From positions 4,650,001 through 4,714,000 of the forward strand of contig NZ_CP031705.1 in NCBI RefSeq assembly GCF_022701255.1: 64,000 nt of DNA, read 5' to 3'. The notes under the pieces were generated by a model that worked only from the letters and a program-made list of their open reading frames with translations, searched no databases and was not told the origin of the DNA. Position numbers and translations under genes: made by a program. This document shows, piece by piece, positions 1 through 7,561 of the stretch. How positions within the stretch are numbered: the first letter of the stretch is position 1; the number at the start of each line of letters is the position of its first letter. Source of the stretch: Microcoleus vaginatus HSN003 (lineage in GTDB: Bacteria; Cyanobacteriota; Cyanobacteriia; Cyanobacteriales; Microcoleaceae).

Positions 1-507
1 TCCTCCTTCTCTAGTGGGATTAATCTTGTAGGAACCCGGGCGAGTAACTTCACCCGCAAGACCTATATTTAGGGGGCGAGCGACCATCAGAGTCACGGTA
101 ACAACGGGAACATTGATGAAGGGTTCGTATCGCCTGGTAATTACGTTAGCGGCTTGTTCCAGCGTCAACCCTTGAATTGAGACGCTGCGAATGATTGGCA
201 AATTGAGCGTCCCGTCAACTAACACTTGATATTCTCTGCTGAATTCAGGGACGCCGAAGATCTCTAAAGCAATGCGATCGCCCGAGCCTAAAGTATAAGC
301 TGCTTCTGGTGTCAGCGAACCCACATTGCCACTCGGCGGCAAACTCGAACCCGGAAGAGGCGGCGGCGGTACTCTCGGCCGGTTTGGGGTAGGAGTGGCT
401 CCAGGAGTTCTGACCGCCGGTAACTGAGCTCTACTAGGCAGCGAACTCAATAGCACCAGGAGTGCTGACAAACTCAGACTTGTAGCGGTTTGAACGGTAT
501 GTTTCAT
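1..507 (-). CDS. Polysaccharide export protein (Wza-like), N-terminal part, runs off the window
   Basis: The minus strand is open from an ATG at 505-507 to the window edge (169 codons). It begins with a hydrophobic signal peptide ending near SLPSRAQ, then a Pro/Thr-rich linker (residues ~30-65). From about residue 70 comes the poly-export domain, with LGSGDRIALEIFGVPEFS and VDGTLNLPIIRSVSIQGLT. The visible part ends in VARPLNIGLAGEVTRPGSYKI, which looks like the start of an SLBB domain. Proteins of this family form the outer-membrane channel for capsule or exopolysaccharide export. The rest of the gene, and any partner such as a Wzc-type kinase, lies left of the window. Confidence 0.85.
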   Translation of the reverse strand, partial: MKHTVQTATSLSLSALLVLLSSLPSRAQLPAVRTPGATPTPNRPRVPPPPLPGSSLPPSGNVGSLTPEAAYTLGSGDRIALEIFGVPEFSREYQVLVDGTLNLPIIRSVSIQGLTLEQAANVITRRYEPFINVPVVTVTLMVARPLNIGLAGEVTRPGSYKINPTREGG

Positions 508-840
508 CTTTCTTCCCTGGTTGCAGCCTGCCAATGAACAAGAGCAATGTAGCTAGGTGATTTTAGTTTATTTTCCCTGCTGTTTAGTGTAGCCTCGCTT
601 CGCTGCAAAATCCACAGGTGGGATCATAAAAATTGTGCGATCGCACTTAACTATTTTGCCCCTTGTTTGTAAAGAAAGTGTAAAGCTCGCCAACTGTTCT
701 CAGGATTAGGATCTCGTTTGAGCAAAATTTTTAATACATAACTCGGGATACAAATCAACCCACCACAGAAAGGAGATAGGAAAAAACCGCCCTGATTTGA
801 GGTAAAATGTTAAATAATTCTCTCTGCGGGACAAAGACAA
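508..840. other. Intergenic region between divergent genes
   Basis: About 330 bases separate the polysaccharide export gene (minus strand) from the methyltransferase (plus strand), so promoters for both should lie here. I see no ORF, strong hairpin or repeat. The right half is AT-rich. No specific promoter boxes could be assigned with confidence. Confidence 0.5.
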
Positions 841-1530
841 GTGTCACTAAAATTGGATAAAGTAATTCCCTGGGGACGCTGCTTGGATGAATACATAGGA
901 ATGTTTAGCTTGACATCAAGTGACCTCAAGCTAGCAATTCTTGATTGTGCGGGCGGCCCGGCGAGTTTCAATGCCGAAATGACTCGCCAAGGTAAAAAGG
1001 TAATTTCTTGCGATCCAGTTTATCAGTTTAGTGCGGTGGAAATTGGCGATCGCATCCAAGAAACATATCAAACTGTCATTGACGGTGTTAAAGCCAATGT
1101 AGACGGCTACTTGTGGAATAATTTTGAATCGCCGTACCAGCTAGGCGAAGTGCGAATGAAAGCGATGCAGGAATTTTTAGAAGATTTTCCCTCTGGCTTA
1201 CAGCAAGGCCGATACATTAATGCTGAGCTGCCAGTTTTGCCTTTCGAGAACGGTAAATTCGATTTAGCTTTGTGCAGCCATTTCTTATTTGCTTATTCTC
1301 ACCTACTTTCCGAAGAATTTCATTTGGAAGCAATTACAGAAATGTGTCGGGTTGCGAAGGAAGTCCGGGTATTCCCTCTATTGCAGAGTTTTAGCGGGGA
1401 GGAATCAGATCACTTAAACCCGATCATCACAAAATTGAAAAAGAGAAGTTTTAGTGTAGAAATGCAAGAGGCTCCCTACGAGTTTCAAAAAGGCGGAAAT
1501 AAGATGCTGCGAGTTAGGGGGCGAATGTAA
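841..1530 (+). CDS. Class I SAM-dependent methyltransferase-like protein
   Basis: This 229-residue protein starts with GTG. Residues 33-45 (ILDCAGGPASFNA) fit the glycine-rich SAM-binding motif I. CDP at about 58-60 supplies the acidic residue expected at the end of strand 2. Residues ~140-157 (FDLALCSHFLFAY) look like the motif IV region. This indicates a Rossmann-type methyltransferase fold, but nothing identifies the substrate. The next genes are on the opposite strand, so it appears monocistronic. No strong Shine-Dalgarno sequence precedes the GTG, and the exact start is uncertain. Confidence 0.65.
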   Translation: MSLKLDKVIPWGRCLDEYIGMFSLTSSDLKLAILDCAGGPASFNAEMTRQGKKVISCDPVYQFSAVEIGDRIQETYQTVIDGVKANVDGYLWNNFESPYQLGEVRMKAMQEFLEDFPSGLQQGRYINAELPVLPFENGKFDLALCSHFLFAYSHLLSEEFHLEAITEMCRVAKEVRVFPLLQSFSGEESDHLNPIITKLKKRSFSVEMQEAPYEFQKGGNKMLRVRGRM

Positions 1531-1601
1531 TTCGCGGCTGCGGAGGGCATGGCAATTTGCGATCGCTTATTTCAAAAAAATTAGATAAGCTAAGCATAAG
1601 G

Positions 1602-1937
1602 TCATGCCTCATCTTGGGGTTCGCCAATCGCACGCTGGAGTGCATGGCGAATGTGGATAATCCTCACCGTTGGTATAGGTTGATCGTCAAAAATAGTGAA
1701 GAGTATGCGATAGGTGGTTTTACCACTTCCATACAGAAGCTGGCGAATTTCTTGGCTGAAAAATGCGTTTTCACGGGCTAAAACACAACGACGCGGCATT
1801 TCTTGGAGTGAGGAAATCGCTTTAATCAGGCCCTGATACCATGCTTGAGCGCGTTCGGGAGTCGTGAATTGGGAAAAGTTCAGAAACGCTGCATCAGCTT
1901 CAGATTGAGCTGTACTGGAAAAGTCAATGCGATACAT
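1602..1937 (-). CDS. ParE/RelE-family toxin
   Basis: This basic protein of 111 residues begins MYRIDFSSTAQSEADAAFLNF and has the ParE/RelE core: a long N-terminal helix pair (RAQAWYQGLIKAISSLQEMPRRC) and a C-terminal strand with YRILFTIFDD...VRIIHIRHA. ParE toxins poison gyrase, whereas RelE toxins cut mRNA on the ribosome; the sequence does not decide between them. Its start codon overlaps the last base of the upstream antitoxin, the usual antitoxin-first arrangement, so the pair is probably one translationally coupled, self-repressing operon. Confidence 0.8.
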   Translation of the reverse strand: MYRIDFSSTAQSEADAAFLNFSQFTTPERAQAWYQGLIKAISSLQEMPRRCVLARENAFFSQEIRQLLYGSGKTTYRILFTIFDDQPIPTVRIIHIRHALQRAIGEPQDEA

Positions 1938-2191
1938 TATGCTTCCAAAGAAAGTCCGTATTTCTGGTTTTGTCTATCGACAAACTCTTCCAGAGTAGAA
2001 AACTGACCCCGATCGAAGTCATCAAGTCCGCGTTGAATCCCTTCTAATGCCTCGAAGAAATCGCTTTCATCAAAGCTAAGTCCGAACGCGATAACAGCTA
2101 GAGTAACGCTGGTTATATCTTGTCCTGTACTTTCCGCCCGTTGGCGTAGGAGTGCTTCGATTTGGGGGGGTAAGGTGAGTGTAAGAGTCAT
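1937..2191 (-). CDS. Antitoxin partner of the ParE/RelE-type toxin
   Basis: This is an 84-residue acidic protein. Its N-terminus (MTLTLTLPPQIEALLRQRAESTG) has the alternating strand plus helix of a ribbon-helix-helix DNA-binding domain. The acidic C-terminus (FFEALEGIQRGLDDFDRGQFSTLEEFV) would wrap the toxin. It lies immediately upstream of the toxin and overlaps it by one base. The role is inferred from size, position and fold-like pattern; I cannot assign a named antitoxin family. Confidence 0.7.
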   Translation of the reverse strand: MTLTLTLPPQIEALLRQRAESTGQDITSVTLAVIAFGLSFDESDFFEALEGIQRGLDDFDRGQFSTLEEFVDRQNQKYGLSLEA

Positions 2192-2215
2192 AAAAGTTAT
2201 GATGAATGGTTAACT

Positions 2216-2562
2216 TTATTTTCTAACTTTATTTTGGCATAGGTAGCCCAAACGATCGCTTCCTAGACTATCGGCCCATTCCTGAACCCGATCGCACCCA
2301 ATGCCCGTCTTGTTTGTCTGGTAATCTTGCAAGGCTGCGAGACTTTGGGCGATCGTTTGTTCTTCGCTGAGGGGTTGAAACTCATTTGCTGTGTCAATTT
2401 CTACCCACTGAGATCCCTCCATTTCCGGGGCAATTTCTGCGATTGTTCAAAGTCGCTGAGATTACCGTTGGACTGATTCAGCCATGAAAGCACGATCGCC
2501 TTAACCGAACCGCTGGGCATGGCTTCAATTTGGGCGTGGAGTTGCTTTAGAGATTGAGCCAT
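2216..2562 (-). pseudogene. Frameshifted small gene of unknown function
   Basis: Two overlapping frames on the minus strand look like one ~115-codon gene. The first reads from ATG at 2562 (MAQSLKQLHAQIEAMPSGSV) and hits TAG right after RKWRDLSG. The second continues, without its own good start, as EIAPEMEGSQWVEIDTANEF and ends at 2216. The total length of 347 is one base short of a multiple of three, and one extra base near 2440 would join the frames through EQIAEIAPEMEGSQW. I do not recognise the family. The gene lies head-to-tail with the neighbouring toxin-antitoxin genes. A real frameshift and a sequencing error are both possible. Confidence 0.5.
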
Positions 2563-2711
2563 TGGACAATAGAGAGTGACTGATTTAATTTTAGCGCAGT
2601 CTCAAATATTTGTGGAACTATAACGCACAGCTTCAGCAGATTTTTGATAATTTTTCAATCGATGTTAGAGTGGATGCTGGAAAAAAATGCCGCACGGATA
2701 GAGCGACGAGC

Positions 2712-2933
2712 TTATTTCTCGGACACCACGTTTTCTTTAGTAATTCTAATCAAAAACCGCCGAGCTTCATTTACTGCTTCAGAATCGGGAAACATCTCTG
2801 CAACATCCGGTTCTAAACGAATATTTACACCACCAAATGTCTTTCGTCCAGATCCTACCCTTCTTACACCCAACTTCCTCCAATCATATTCCGACCGAAG
2901 ATGATCGTCCATCCCTGTTTCATCCTTCTTCAT
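2712..2933 (-). CDS. BrnA-like antitoxin
   Basis: This 73-residue protein ends in a ribbon-helix-helix-like segment (VNIRLEPDVAEMFPDSEAVN followed by EARRFLIRITKE). Family members of this size follow BrnT toxins, which is the arrangement here: the start overlaps the end of the BrnT reading frame by 14 bases. A second in-frame ATG (MDDHLRSEYDW) is also possible. BrnA-type antitoxins bind the toxin and repress the shared promoter. The toxin gene upstream carries a stop codon, so this may be an antitoxin without a working partner. Confidence 0.7.
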   Translation of the reverse strand: MKKDETGMDDHLRSEYDWRKLGVRRVGSGRKTFGGVNIRLEPDVAEMFPDSEAVNEARRFLIRITKENVVSEK

Positions 2934-3192
2934 AAACTTCTCGCTCCACTCGTGTTACTTTTCTGGCGCTAATCAAACGAATAAAATCTGCTCTTTCTGT
3001 ATACGACACTATCAATAAATTACCTTGCTGGGACTCTCCAACAATAATATAGCGATCTTCTTCATCAGAGTGATGCGGAGCGAAGAAATCGACGTAGAGG
3101 GGAGCGTCAAAAACCGTTTTGACTTCCTCAAATGAGATACCATGCTTGGACAAATTGACCGCAGCCTTGTTTTCATCTCACTCGAATTTCAT
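2920..3192 (-). pseudogene. BrnT-family toxin with an in-frame stop at codon 5
   Basis: From the ATG at 3190-3192 the frame reads MKFE, stop, DENKAAVNLSKHGISFEEV and on to YEEG at 2920, giving 91 codons, normal for BrnT. BrnT proteins typically begin MKFEWDENK, so the TGA at 3178-3180 replaces the expected TGG tryptophan. Downstream the protein is intact, with the usual DEDRYIIVGESQ-like core and RLISARKVTRVEREVYEEG tail. A shorter product could start at TTG 3151-3153, but it would lack the first strand. This is either an inactivated toxin or a sequencing error. Confidence 0.7.
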
Positions 3193-3255
3193 AAAGATCC
3201 CAAATCAGCATCTTTGATATAATATTACACCTAGAAGCACAACTCAAACAAACTT

Positions 3256-3894
3256 ATGCCACAAACAGTCTGGATCGCACGACACGGAAACCGCATCGAC
3301 TTCGTTAACCCCGACTGGTTTCTCACCGCAGAACGCCGCTACGATCCCCACCTTTCCGACGACGGTCACGTTCAAGCTAAACAACTCGCAAATCGCCTCA
3401 AAGGTGAAGGAATTTCTCATATTTTTGCTTCCCCTTTTCTGCGAACTGTCCAAACAGCAAATCACGCGGCCGAAGCTCTCGATTTGTCAATTAAACTAGA
3501 GTGGGGACTGTGCGAATGGCTGAATCCTGAATGGATGACAGAAATGCCGGAAACTGAGTCCGTCGAAGCTTTGTGCAGGCGTTTTCCCAGGATTGATGCT
3601 TCCTACAAAGGCGGTATTGCTAATTATCCCGAAACCGTGGAAGCTTGTTTCAAAAGGGCGGGGGAAACGGCTAAACGCCTCGCGGCTGAGTTTCCCGAGG
3701 ATCTGTTATTAGTAGGTCACGGTGCGTCGGTTTTAGGAACTGCGATCGGGCTGGCGGGCGGTGCGGAAACGGAAATTAATGCTTCTCTGTGCTGTTTGGT
3801 AAAAGTGGTGCGGGGTGAGGGAGAATGGTCGATCGCACTTAATGGCGATACTTCTCACCTGACTGACTCTGAAGCCGTGATTCGGTTTAATTAA
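3256..3894 (+). CDS. Histidine phosphatase family protein
   Basis: The protein of 212 residues carries the family signature R9-H10-G11 at the N-terminus, with H10 as the likely phosphate acceptor. It also has a conserved arginine in SPFLRTVQTA (around 63) and a second catalytic histidine at 155 in LLVGHGASV. These enzymes (phosphoglycerate mutase-like superfamily) remove phosphate from sugars, nucleotides or proteins, and the substrate cannot be told here. The cytoplasmic protein lacks a signal peptide. It stands alone, about 145 bases upstream of yebC on the same strand. Confidence 0.85.
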   Translation: MPQTVWIARHGNRIDFVNPDWFLTAERRYDPHLSDDGHVQAKQLANRLKGEGISHIFASPFLRTVQTANHAAEALDLSIKLEWGLCEWLNPEWMTEMPETESVEALCRRFPRIDASYKGGIANYPETVEACFKRAGETAKRLAAEFPEDLLLVGHGASVLGTAIGLAGGAETEINASLCCLVKVVRGEGEWSIALNGDTSHLTDSEAVIRFN

Positions 3895-4039
3895 AGTTGA
3901 GATTCGTGCGAAAAATCACATTTTATGCTATGTGTGTAAGGTGCGCCGATGTGCACCCGAGGTTAATCTGATTAGTCCGAATCTGGGTGTTATTGTTTAA
4001 TCTCGATCGCACATTTTAAATCAAAAATCTTAAATCGGT

Positions 4040-4807
4040 ATGGCTGGACACAGTAAGTGGGCGAATATTAAACGCCAAAAAGCTAGAGTTGATGCCGTTA
4101 AAGGCAAGGTATTTGCTAGAATATCTCGCGAAATTATTGTCGCGGCCCGCAGCGGAGTTCCCGATCCCGCTGGCAATTTTCAACTGCGGACGGCTATTGA
4201 AAAAGCCAAGGCGGCGGATATTCCTAATGAAAACATAGAAAGGGCGATCGCCAAAGGTGCTGGCTTGGCGGGGGGAAGTTCGGAATTAGAAGCTATTCGC
4301 TACGAAGGTTACGGCGTTGGCGGAGTTGCTATTCTGATTGAAGCGCTGACAGACAACCGCAACCGCACAGCCGCTGACTTGCGAGAAGCTTTTACTAAAA
4401 ATGGCGGCAACTTGGGCGAAACTGGTTGTGTGGGCTGGATGTTTGACCACAAAGGAGTTTGTACGGTACGCGGCCCGATTGATGAGGAACAATTGTTTGA
4501 AGCGTCGCTAGAGGCGGCTGCGGAATCTTATGATTTGATATTAATTGATGAGGATACTGAAGGTGCAGAGGTATTTACAAGCGTGGCTAATTTGGAACAG
4601 TTGGCGGATGTTTTGAAACACAAAAAGTTTGCAGTTTTGCAGTCGGAAACTCGCTGGATTCCCAGCAATACAGTGGAAATAGATAATCCTGAAAAAGCTC
4701 GATCGCTCCTTAAGTTAATGGATGCACTCGAAGATTTGGACGACGTGCAAAGTGTGACGGCGAATTTTGAAATGACCGATGAATTGATGTCTTCGATCAT
4801 GGTTTAA
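4040..4807 (+). CDS. yebC: YebC/PmpR-family protein
   Basis: The start MAGHSKWANIKRQKARVDAVKG is diagnostic of the YebC/PmpR family, and 255 residues is the full normal length. Family members have been described as transcription regulators and, more recently, as ribosome-associated factors that relieve stalling at proline runs. The three-domain protein looks intact to its stop. The last ~60 codons (4626-4806) recur almost unchanged at 6641-6829, beyond the next gene, so the 3' end of this gene was duplicated. Confidence 0.95.
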   Translation: MAGHSKWANIKRQKARVDAVKGKVFARISREIIVAARSGVPDPAGNFQLRTAIEKAKAADIPNENIERAIAKGAGLAGGSSELEAIRYEGYGVGGVAILIEALTDNRNRTAADLREAFTKNGGNLGETGCVGWMFDHKGVCTVRGPIDEEQLFEASLEAAAESYDLILIDEDTEGAEVFTSVANLEQLADVLKHKKFAVLQSETRWIPSNTVEIDNPEKARSLLKLMDALEDLDDVQSVTANFEMTDELMSSIMV

Positions 4808-4937
4808 TGCTTTAAAACTTTAAAGATGAGGGTTCTGGAGCGTCCTGCTGGCACTGCAAAAGACGAAAACTCGCCCGCAGGACGATCGCGCTACACTATT
4901 ACCAGGAAACGAATCCCTATCTGTACGCGAGTGGGGA

Positions 4938-6392
4938 GTGTCAATCCAACGCATTGCTGAAAAAGCTGCATTGAAAATCTCAACCCACAGTAAAGCCATG
5001 CTAGATAACAACGAAAGCAAAAGAGACAGCACCCACTCAGAAGAAGTTCTCTCAGTAACCGAAGTATCCGAAACCAAGGATCGATCCAAATCGGAGGTGC
5101 AGGCTGAACCAGGGGATAAATCCAATTGGTTCGGTTCCATGTTCGGAGCCGTCTCTGCAAGCGCGAGTGCGTGGGGGGATGCGGCGACGAGTGCGGGAAG
5201 TGCGATTGCGAATACTGCGAGTGCGTGGGGGGATGCAGCGGCGAGTGCTGGAGATGCGATCGTGAATACTGCGAGTGCGGTAGGGAATGCGGCGGCGAGT
5301 GCTGGAAGTGTGATCGTGAATACTGCGAGTGTGGTAGGAAATGCGACGGCGAGTGCCGCGAGTGCGATTGTCAATACCGCGAGTGCAGTAGGAAATTCGG
5401 CGGCGAGTGCCGGCAGTGCAGCACTGCAAGTTCCCAATTCTTTGGGTTCAGCCCTCGGTTTGATTTCCCAGAGTCCTATCTTGAAAAAACTGACTGAAAA
5501 TTTCAAAATCGACTGGTTAGTTAATGCGATCGATAAAGTTGATGTAGTGACTGCCGAGGGGCAAGTTCGAGAGTTGCAGCGCCAATATCCTCACGAGAAA
5601 CCTCAAGAAATCGCACATCGCTTAATGGTGGAAAAAGCCTTGCTAGCGGCAGGAAGTGGCTTGGTTAGCAGTTTAGTTCCGGGCGCAGCTTTGGCATTAG
5701 CTGGCATGGATTTAGCGGCAATGACGGCGTTATCCGCCGAGTTGGTTTATCAAATAGCTGCTGCCTATGGAATGGATTTGCAATCGAGCGATCGCAAAGG
5801 AGAAGTTGTCGCTATTTTCGGTTTATCCTTGGGTAGCAATTTAGCGATCGAAGCTGGAGTTACGCTGGTCAGCAATATTCCCTTGGCGGGTGCGGTGATT
5901 AATGCTAGCGCCAGTGCGACAATGATTTACGCGCTGGGATACGGTGCTTGTCGGTTTTATGAAGCGCATCTCGATTCCTCGAAAATCGAAACCAAGCTCG
6001 AAGATTTACGAGAAGTCTTGCAAGCGGAAAGTGAGCAATATTTAGAGAAAGCGATCGCACAAGAAACGGTGATGGATTGGATTTTGGTGTATGTCGTCTA
6101 TACCAGCCAAAAATTCACCCGATGGGATGAGTTATTACTCCAATTACAAGCGGCTAATTTAAATCCCACGTCTTTAGCGGAGATTGAAGCTGTGAAAAAT
6201 AAGTCTAAATTGCCTCCCAAGTTGGATATTTTACTCGAACAACTCGAACTCGACTTTGCCGAACCACTTTTAAAGCGATGCACTGAGATGATTGAGGCTG
6301 ACGGTGAAATTAATGAACAAGAGGGGAAAATTTTGCTGACAATTCAACGGGCTGTTTTGAGCAAAAGAAAGCAAGCTCAAAAGCAAGCTTAG
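4938..6392 (+). CDS. EcsC/DUF697-like protein with an N-terminal 18-residue repeat region
   Basis: The frame gives 484 residues from GTG 4938; ATG 4998 (MLDNNESKRDS) is an alternative start and neither has a clear ribosome site. After a charged N-terminus come five 18-residue Ala/Ser-rich repeats (DNA 5163-5432), predicted to form an amphipathic helix. The C-terminal half has two hydrophobic stretches (LVSSLVPGAALALAGMDLAA and GVTLVSNIPLAGAVINASAS) and an RELQRQYP...AHRLMVEKALL pattern reminiscent of EcsC/DUF697. It ends in MIEADGEINEQEGKILLTIQ, which resembles a TerB-like helix. Function is unknown; membrane association is inferred. The gene sits between yebC and a duplicate of the yebC 3' end, suggesting it was inserted there. 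Confidence 0.6.
   Translation: MSIQRIAEKAALKISTHSKAMLDNNESKRDSTHSEEVLSVTEVSETKDRSKSEVQAEPGDKSNWFGSMFGAVSASASAWGDAATSAGSAIANTASAWGDAAASAGDAIVNTASAVGNAAASAGSVIVNTASVVGNATASAASAIVNTASAVGNSAASAGSAALQVPNSLGSALGLISQSPILKKLTENFKIDWLVNAIDKVDVVTAEGQVRELQRQYPHEKPQEIAHRLMVEKALLAAGSGLVSSLVPGAALALAGMDLAAMTALSAELVYQIAAAYGMDLQSSDRKGEVVAIFGLSLGSNLAIEAGVTLVSNIPLAGAVINASASATMIYALGYGACRFYEAHLDSSKIETKLEDLREVLQAESEQYLEKAIAQETVMDWILVYVVYTSQKFTRWDELLLQLQAANLNPTSLAEIEAVKNKSKLPPKLDILLEQLELDFAEPLLKRCTEMIEADGEINEQEGKILLTIQRAVLSKRKQAQKQA
5163..5432 (+). repeat. Five in-frame 54-bp repeats inside the EcsC-like gene
   Basis: Five units of exactly 54 bases run head to tail. Each encodes ASA(W/V)G(D/N)A(A/T)(A/T)SAG.AI.NT or a close variant, except that the last unit ends ALQV. 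Units differ mostly at single positions, and the DNA is rich in GCG/GAG. The 18-residue period equals five helical turns, fitting a surface-binding amphipathic helix. Such units can gain or lose copies by slippage. Confidence 0.85.
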
Positions 6393-6408
6393 CCAACTTC
6401 GATCTAGG

Positions 6409-6555
6409 ATGCGGTATCGGAAGCCACTGAAGCACAAACTGAAGTCTAAGCTAGATCACCAACTCCCCCGTGCGTTCACGCCCGGAAATGTCAAATCCAA
6501 GGCTCATAAACTGGCTCAAGCGAATGGGGTAAAACTCTGGGACGATAACAGTTAA
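6409..6555 (+). CDS. 48-residue ORF, possible tail of an Mrr-like restriction endonuclease
   Basis: The frame MRYRKPLKHKLKSKLD ends in FTPGNVKSKAHKLAQANGVK followed by LWDDNS. The pattern FT..A..LA..NGV.LWD resembles the C-terminal strand-helix of Mrr-type endonuclease domains, so this may be the stub of a decayed nuclease gene. It lies 17 bases after the EcsC-like gene and before the yebC tail copy, inside the putatively inserted segment. It could equally be a chance ORF. Confidence 0.3.
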   Translation: MRYRKPLKHKLKSKLDHQLPRAFTPGNVKSKAHKLAQANGVKLWDDNS

Positions 6556-6640
6556 TTGATTTAGTGATTCGAGCTAAAAAATAAGGGATCTATGAACCAA
6601 GAATCCCAGTCTATGAAAGAGCGGGGAGTGTCATTTGAAA

Positions 6641-6829
6641 CAAAAAAAGTTGGCACTCTTGCAGTCGGAAACTCGCTGGATTCCCAGCAATACAGTGGAA
6701 ATAGATAATCCTGAAAAAGCTCGATCGCTCCTTAAGTTAATGGATGCACTGGAAGATTTGGACGACGTGCAAAGTGTGACGGCGAATTTTGAAATGACCG
6801 ATGAATTGATGTCTTTGAGTATGGTGTAA
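6641..6829 (+). pseudogene. Duplicated 3' end of yebC
   Basis: The last ~60 codons of yebC recur here in frame, from KKLALLQSETRWIPSNTVEI to the stop at 6829. Over the ~160-base core only one base differs (CTC versus CTG for leucine), while the first few and last four codons differ (MSSIMV in yebC, MSLSMV here). A TTG at 6635 could start a 64-residue product, but more likely it is a non-functional remnant. High DNA identity means the duplication is recent or maintained by gene conversion. Confidence 0.85.
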
Positions 6830-6838
6830 CGATCTAAA

Positions 6839-7441
6839 TCACCAGATTTTTGCCATCCGCAAGACAAATCCCGGTAACTCTGGATCGCCGCTGACTGTTT
6901 CAGGATTATCTAAGATTTCAGGTTCGCGATCCGGACGGTAGATGTAGACTTTTCTGTTTTTGCGATCGAGCAAAAAGCCGAGCGATACACCGTTGTCAAT
7001 ATATTCTTGCATCTTGTTTTGCAATACCTTGAGAGTGTCACTAGCAGACCGCAATTCAATCACAAAGTCGGGACAAATCGGTGCGAATGAGGCTTTTTGT
7101 TCTTCAGTTAAGGCATTCCAGCGCTCTAGTTTAATCCATGAGGCATCGGGGGAGCGGGTTGCTCCATTCGGCAAGGTAAAGCCTGCACTGGAGTCAAACG
7201 TTTCACCTGTGCCATCTTGTTCTGCCCAGTTCCCCAATTGTAGGGCAATCTTACCGTTTCGATTCCCTGTATCTGAAAAGGCGGGTGACATAATAATGAC
7301 TTCCCCACTGGCAGTACGCTCAATTCTCAAATCGCGATTAACTAGACAGAATTCATAAAACTGTTCAACAGTCATCGATTGAATCGCAGGGAAATTGACC
7401 GTCAGTGGGACGCTTTCGGTTTGAATTAGCAGCGTCGTCAT
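6839..7441 (-). CDS. Uma2-family endonuclease-like protein (DUF820)
   Basis: At 200 residues this has the normal Uma2 length. It carries the family pattern SGEVIIMSPAFSDTGNRNGK near residue 50, SPDASWI around 100, and the PD-(D/E)xK-like core CPDFVIELRS around 130, followed by a lid with YIDNGVSLGFLLDRKNRKVY. The Uma2 family has a restriction-endonuclease fold and is hugely expanded in cyanobacteria; its cellular role is unclear. Two further members occur in this window (28.0 kb and 54.2 kb). It converges on the yebC tail copy with only 9 bases between. Confidence 0.85.
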   Translation of the reverse strand: MTTLLIQTESVPLTVNFPAIQSMTVEQFYEFCLVNRDLRIERTASGEVIIMSPAFSDTGNRNGKIALQLGNWAEQDGTGETFDSSAGFTLPNGATRSPDASWIKLERWNALTEEQKASFAPICPDFVIELRSASDTLKVLQNKMQEYIDNGVSLGFLLDRKNRKVYIYRPDREPEILDNPETVSGDPELPGFVLRMAKIW

Positions 7442-7561
7442 GGTTTTTCCTGAGTTGGTGCAGGGGTGAGAGAATACCTTGAGCTTACACTATTTTAGCT
7501 TTGCGATCGAAAGTCTTAGTCGATCGGGAAGTCGGAGGCTGGTATCCGTTTTTGGGCGGTG

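Noticed and set aside
1557-1781. Plus-strand 74-codon frame opposite the ParE/RelE-type toxin
   Set aside because: It is antisense to a well-supported toxin gene and its translation shows no family pattern.
5126-5497. Cys/Gly-rich frame over the repeat region of the EcsC-like gene
   Set aside because: The apparent cysteine-repeat protein (CECVGGC) is just the 54-bp repeat read in another frame.
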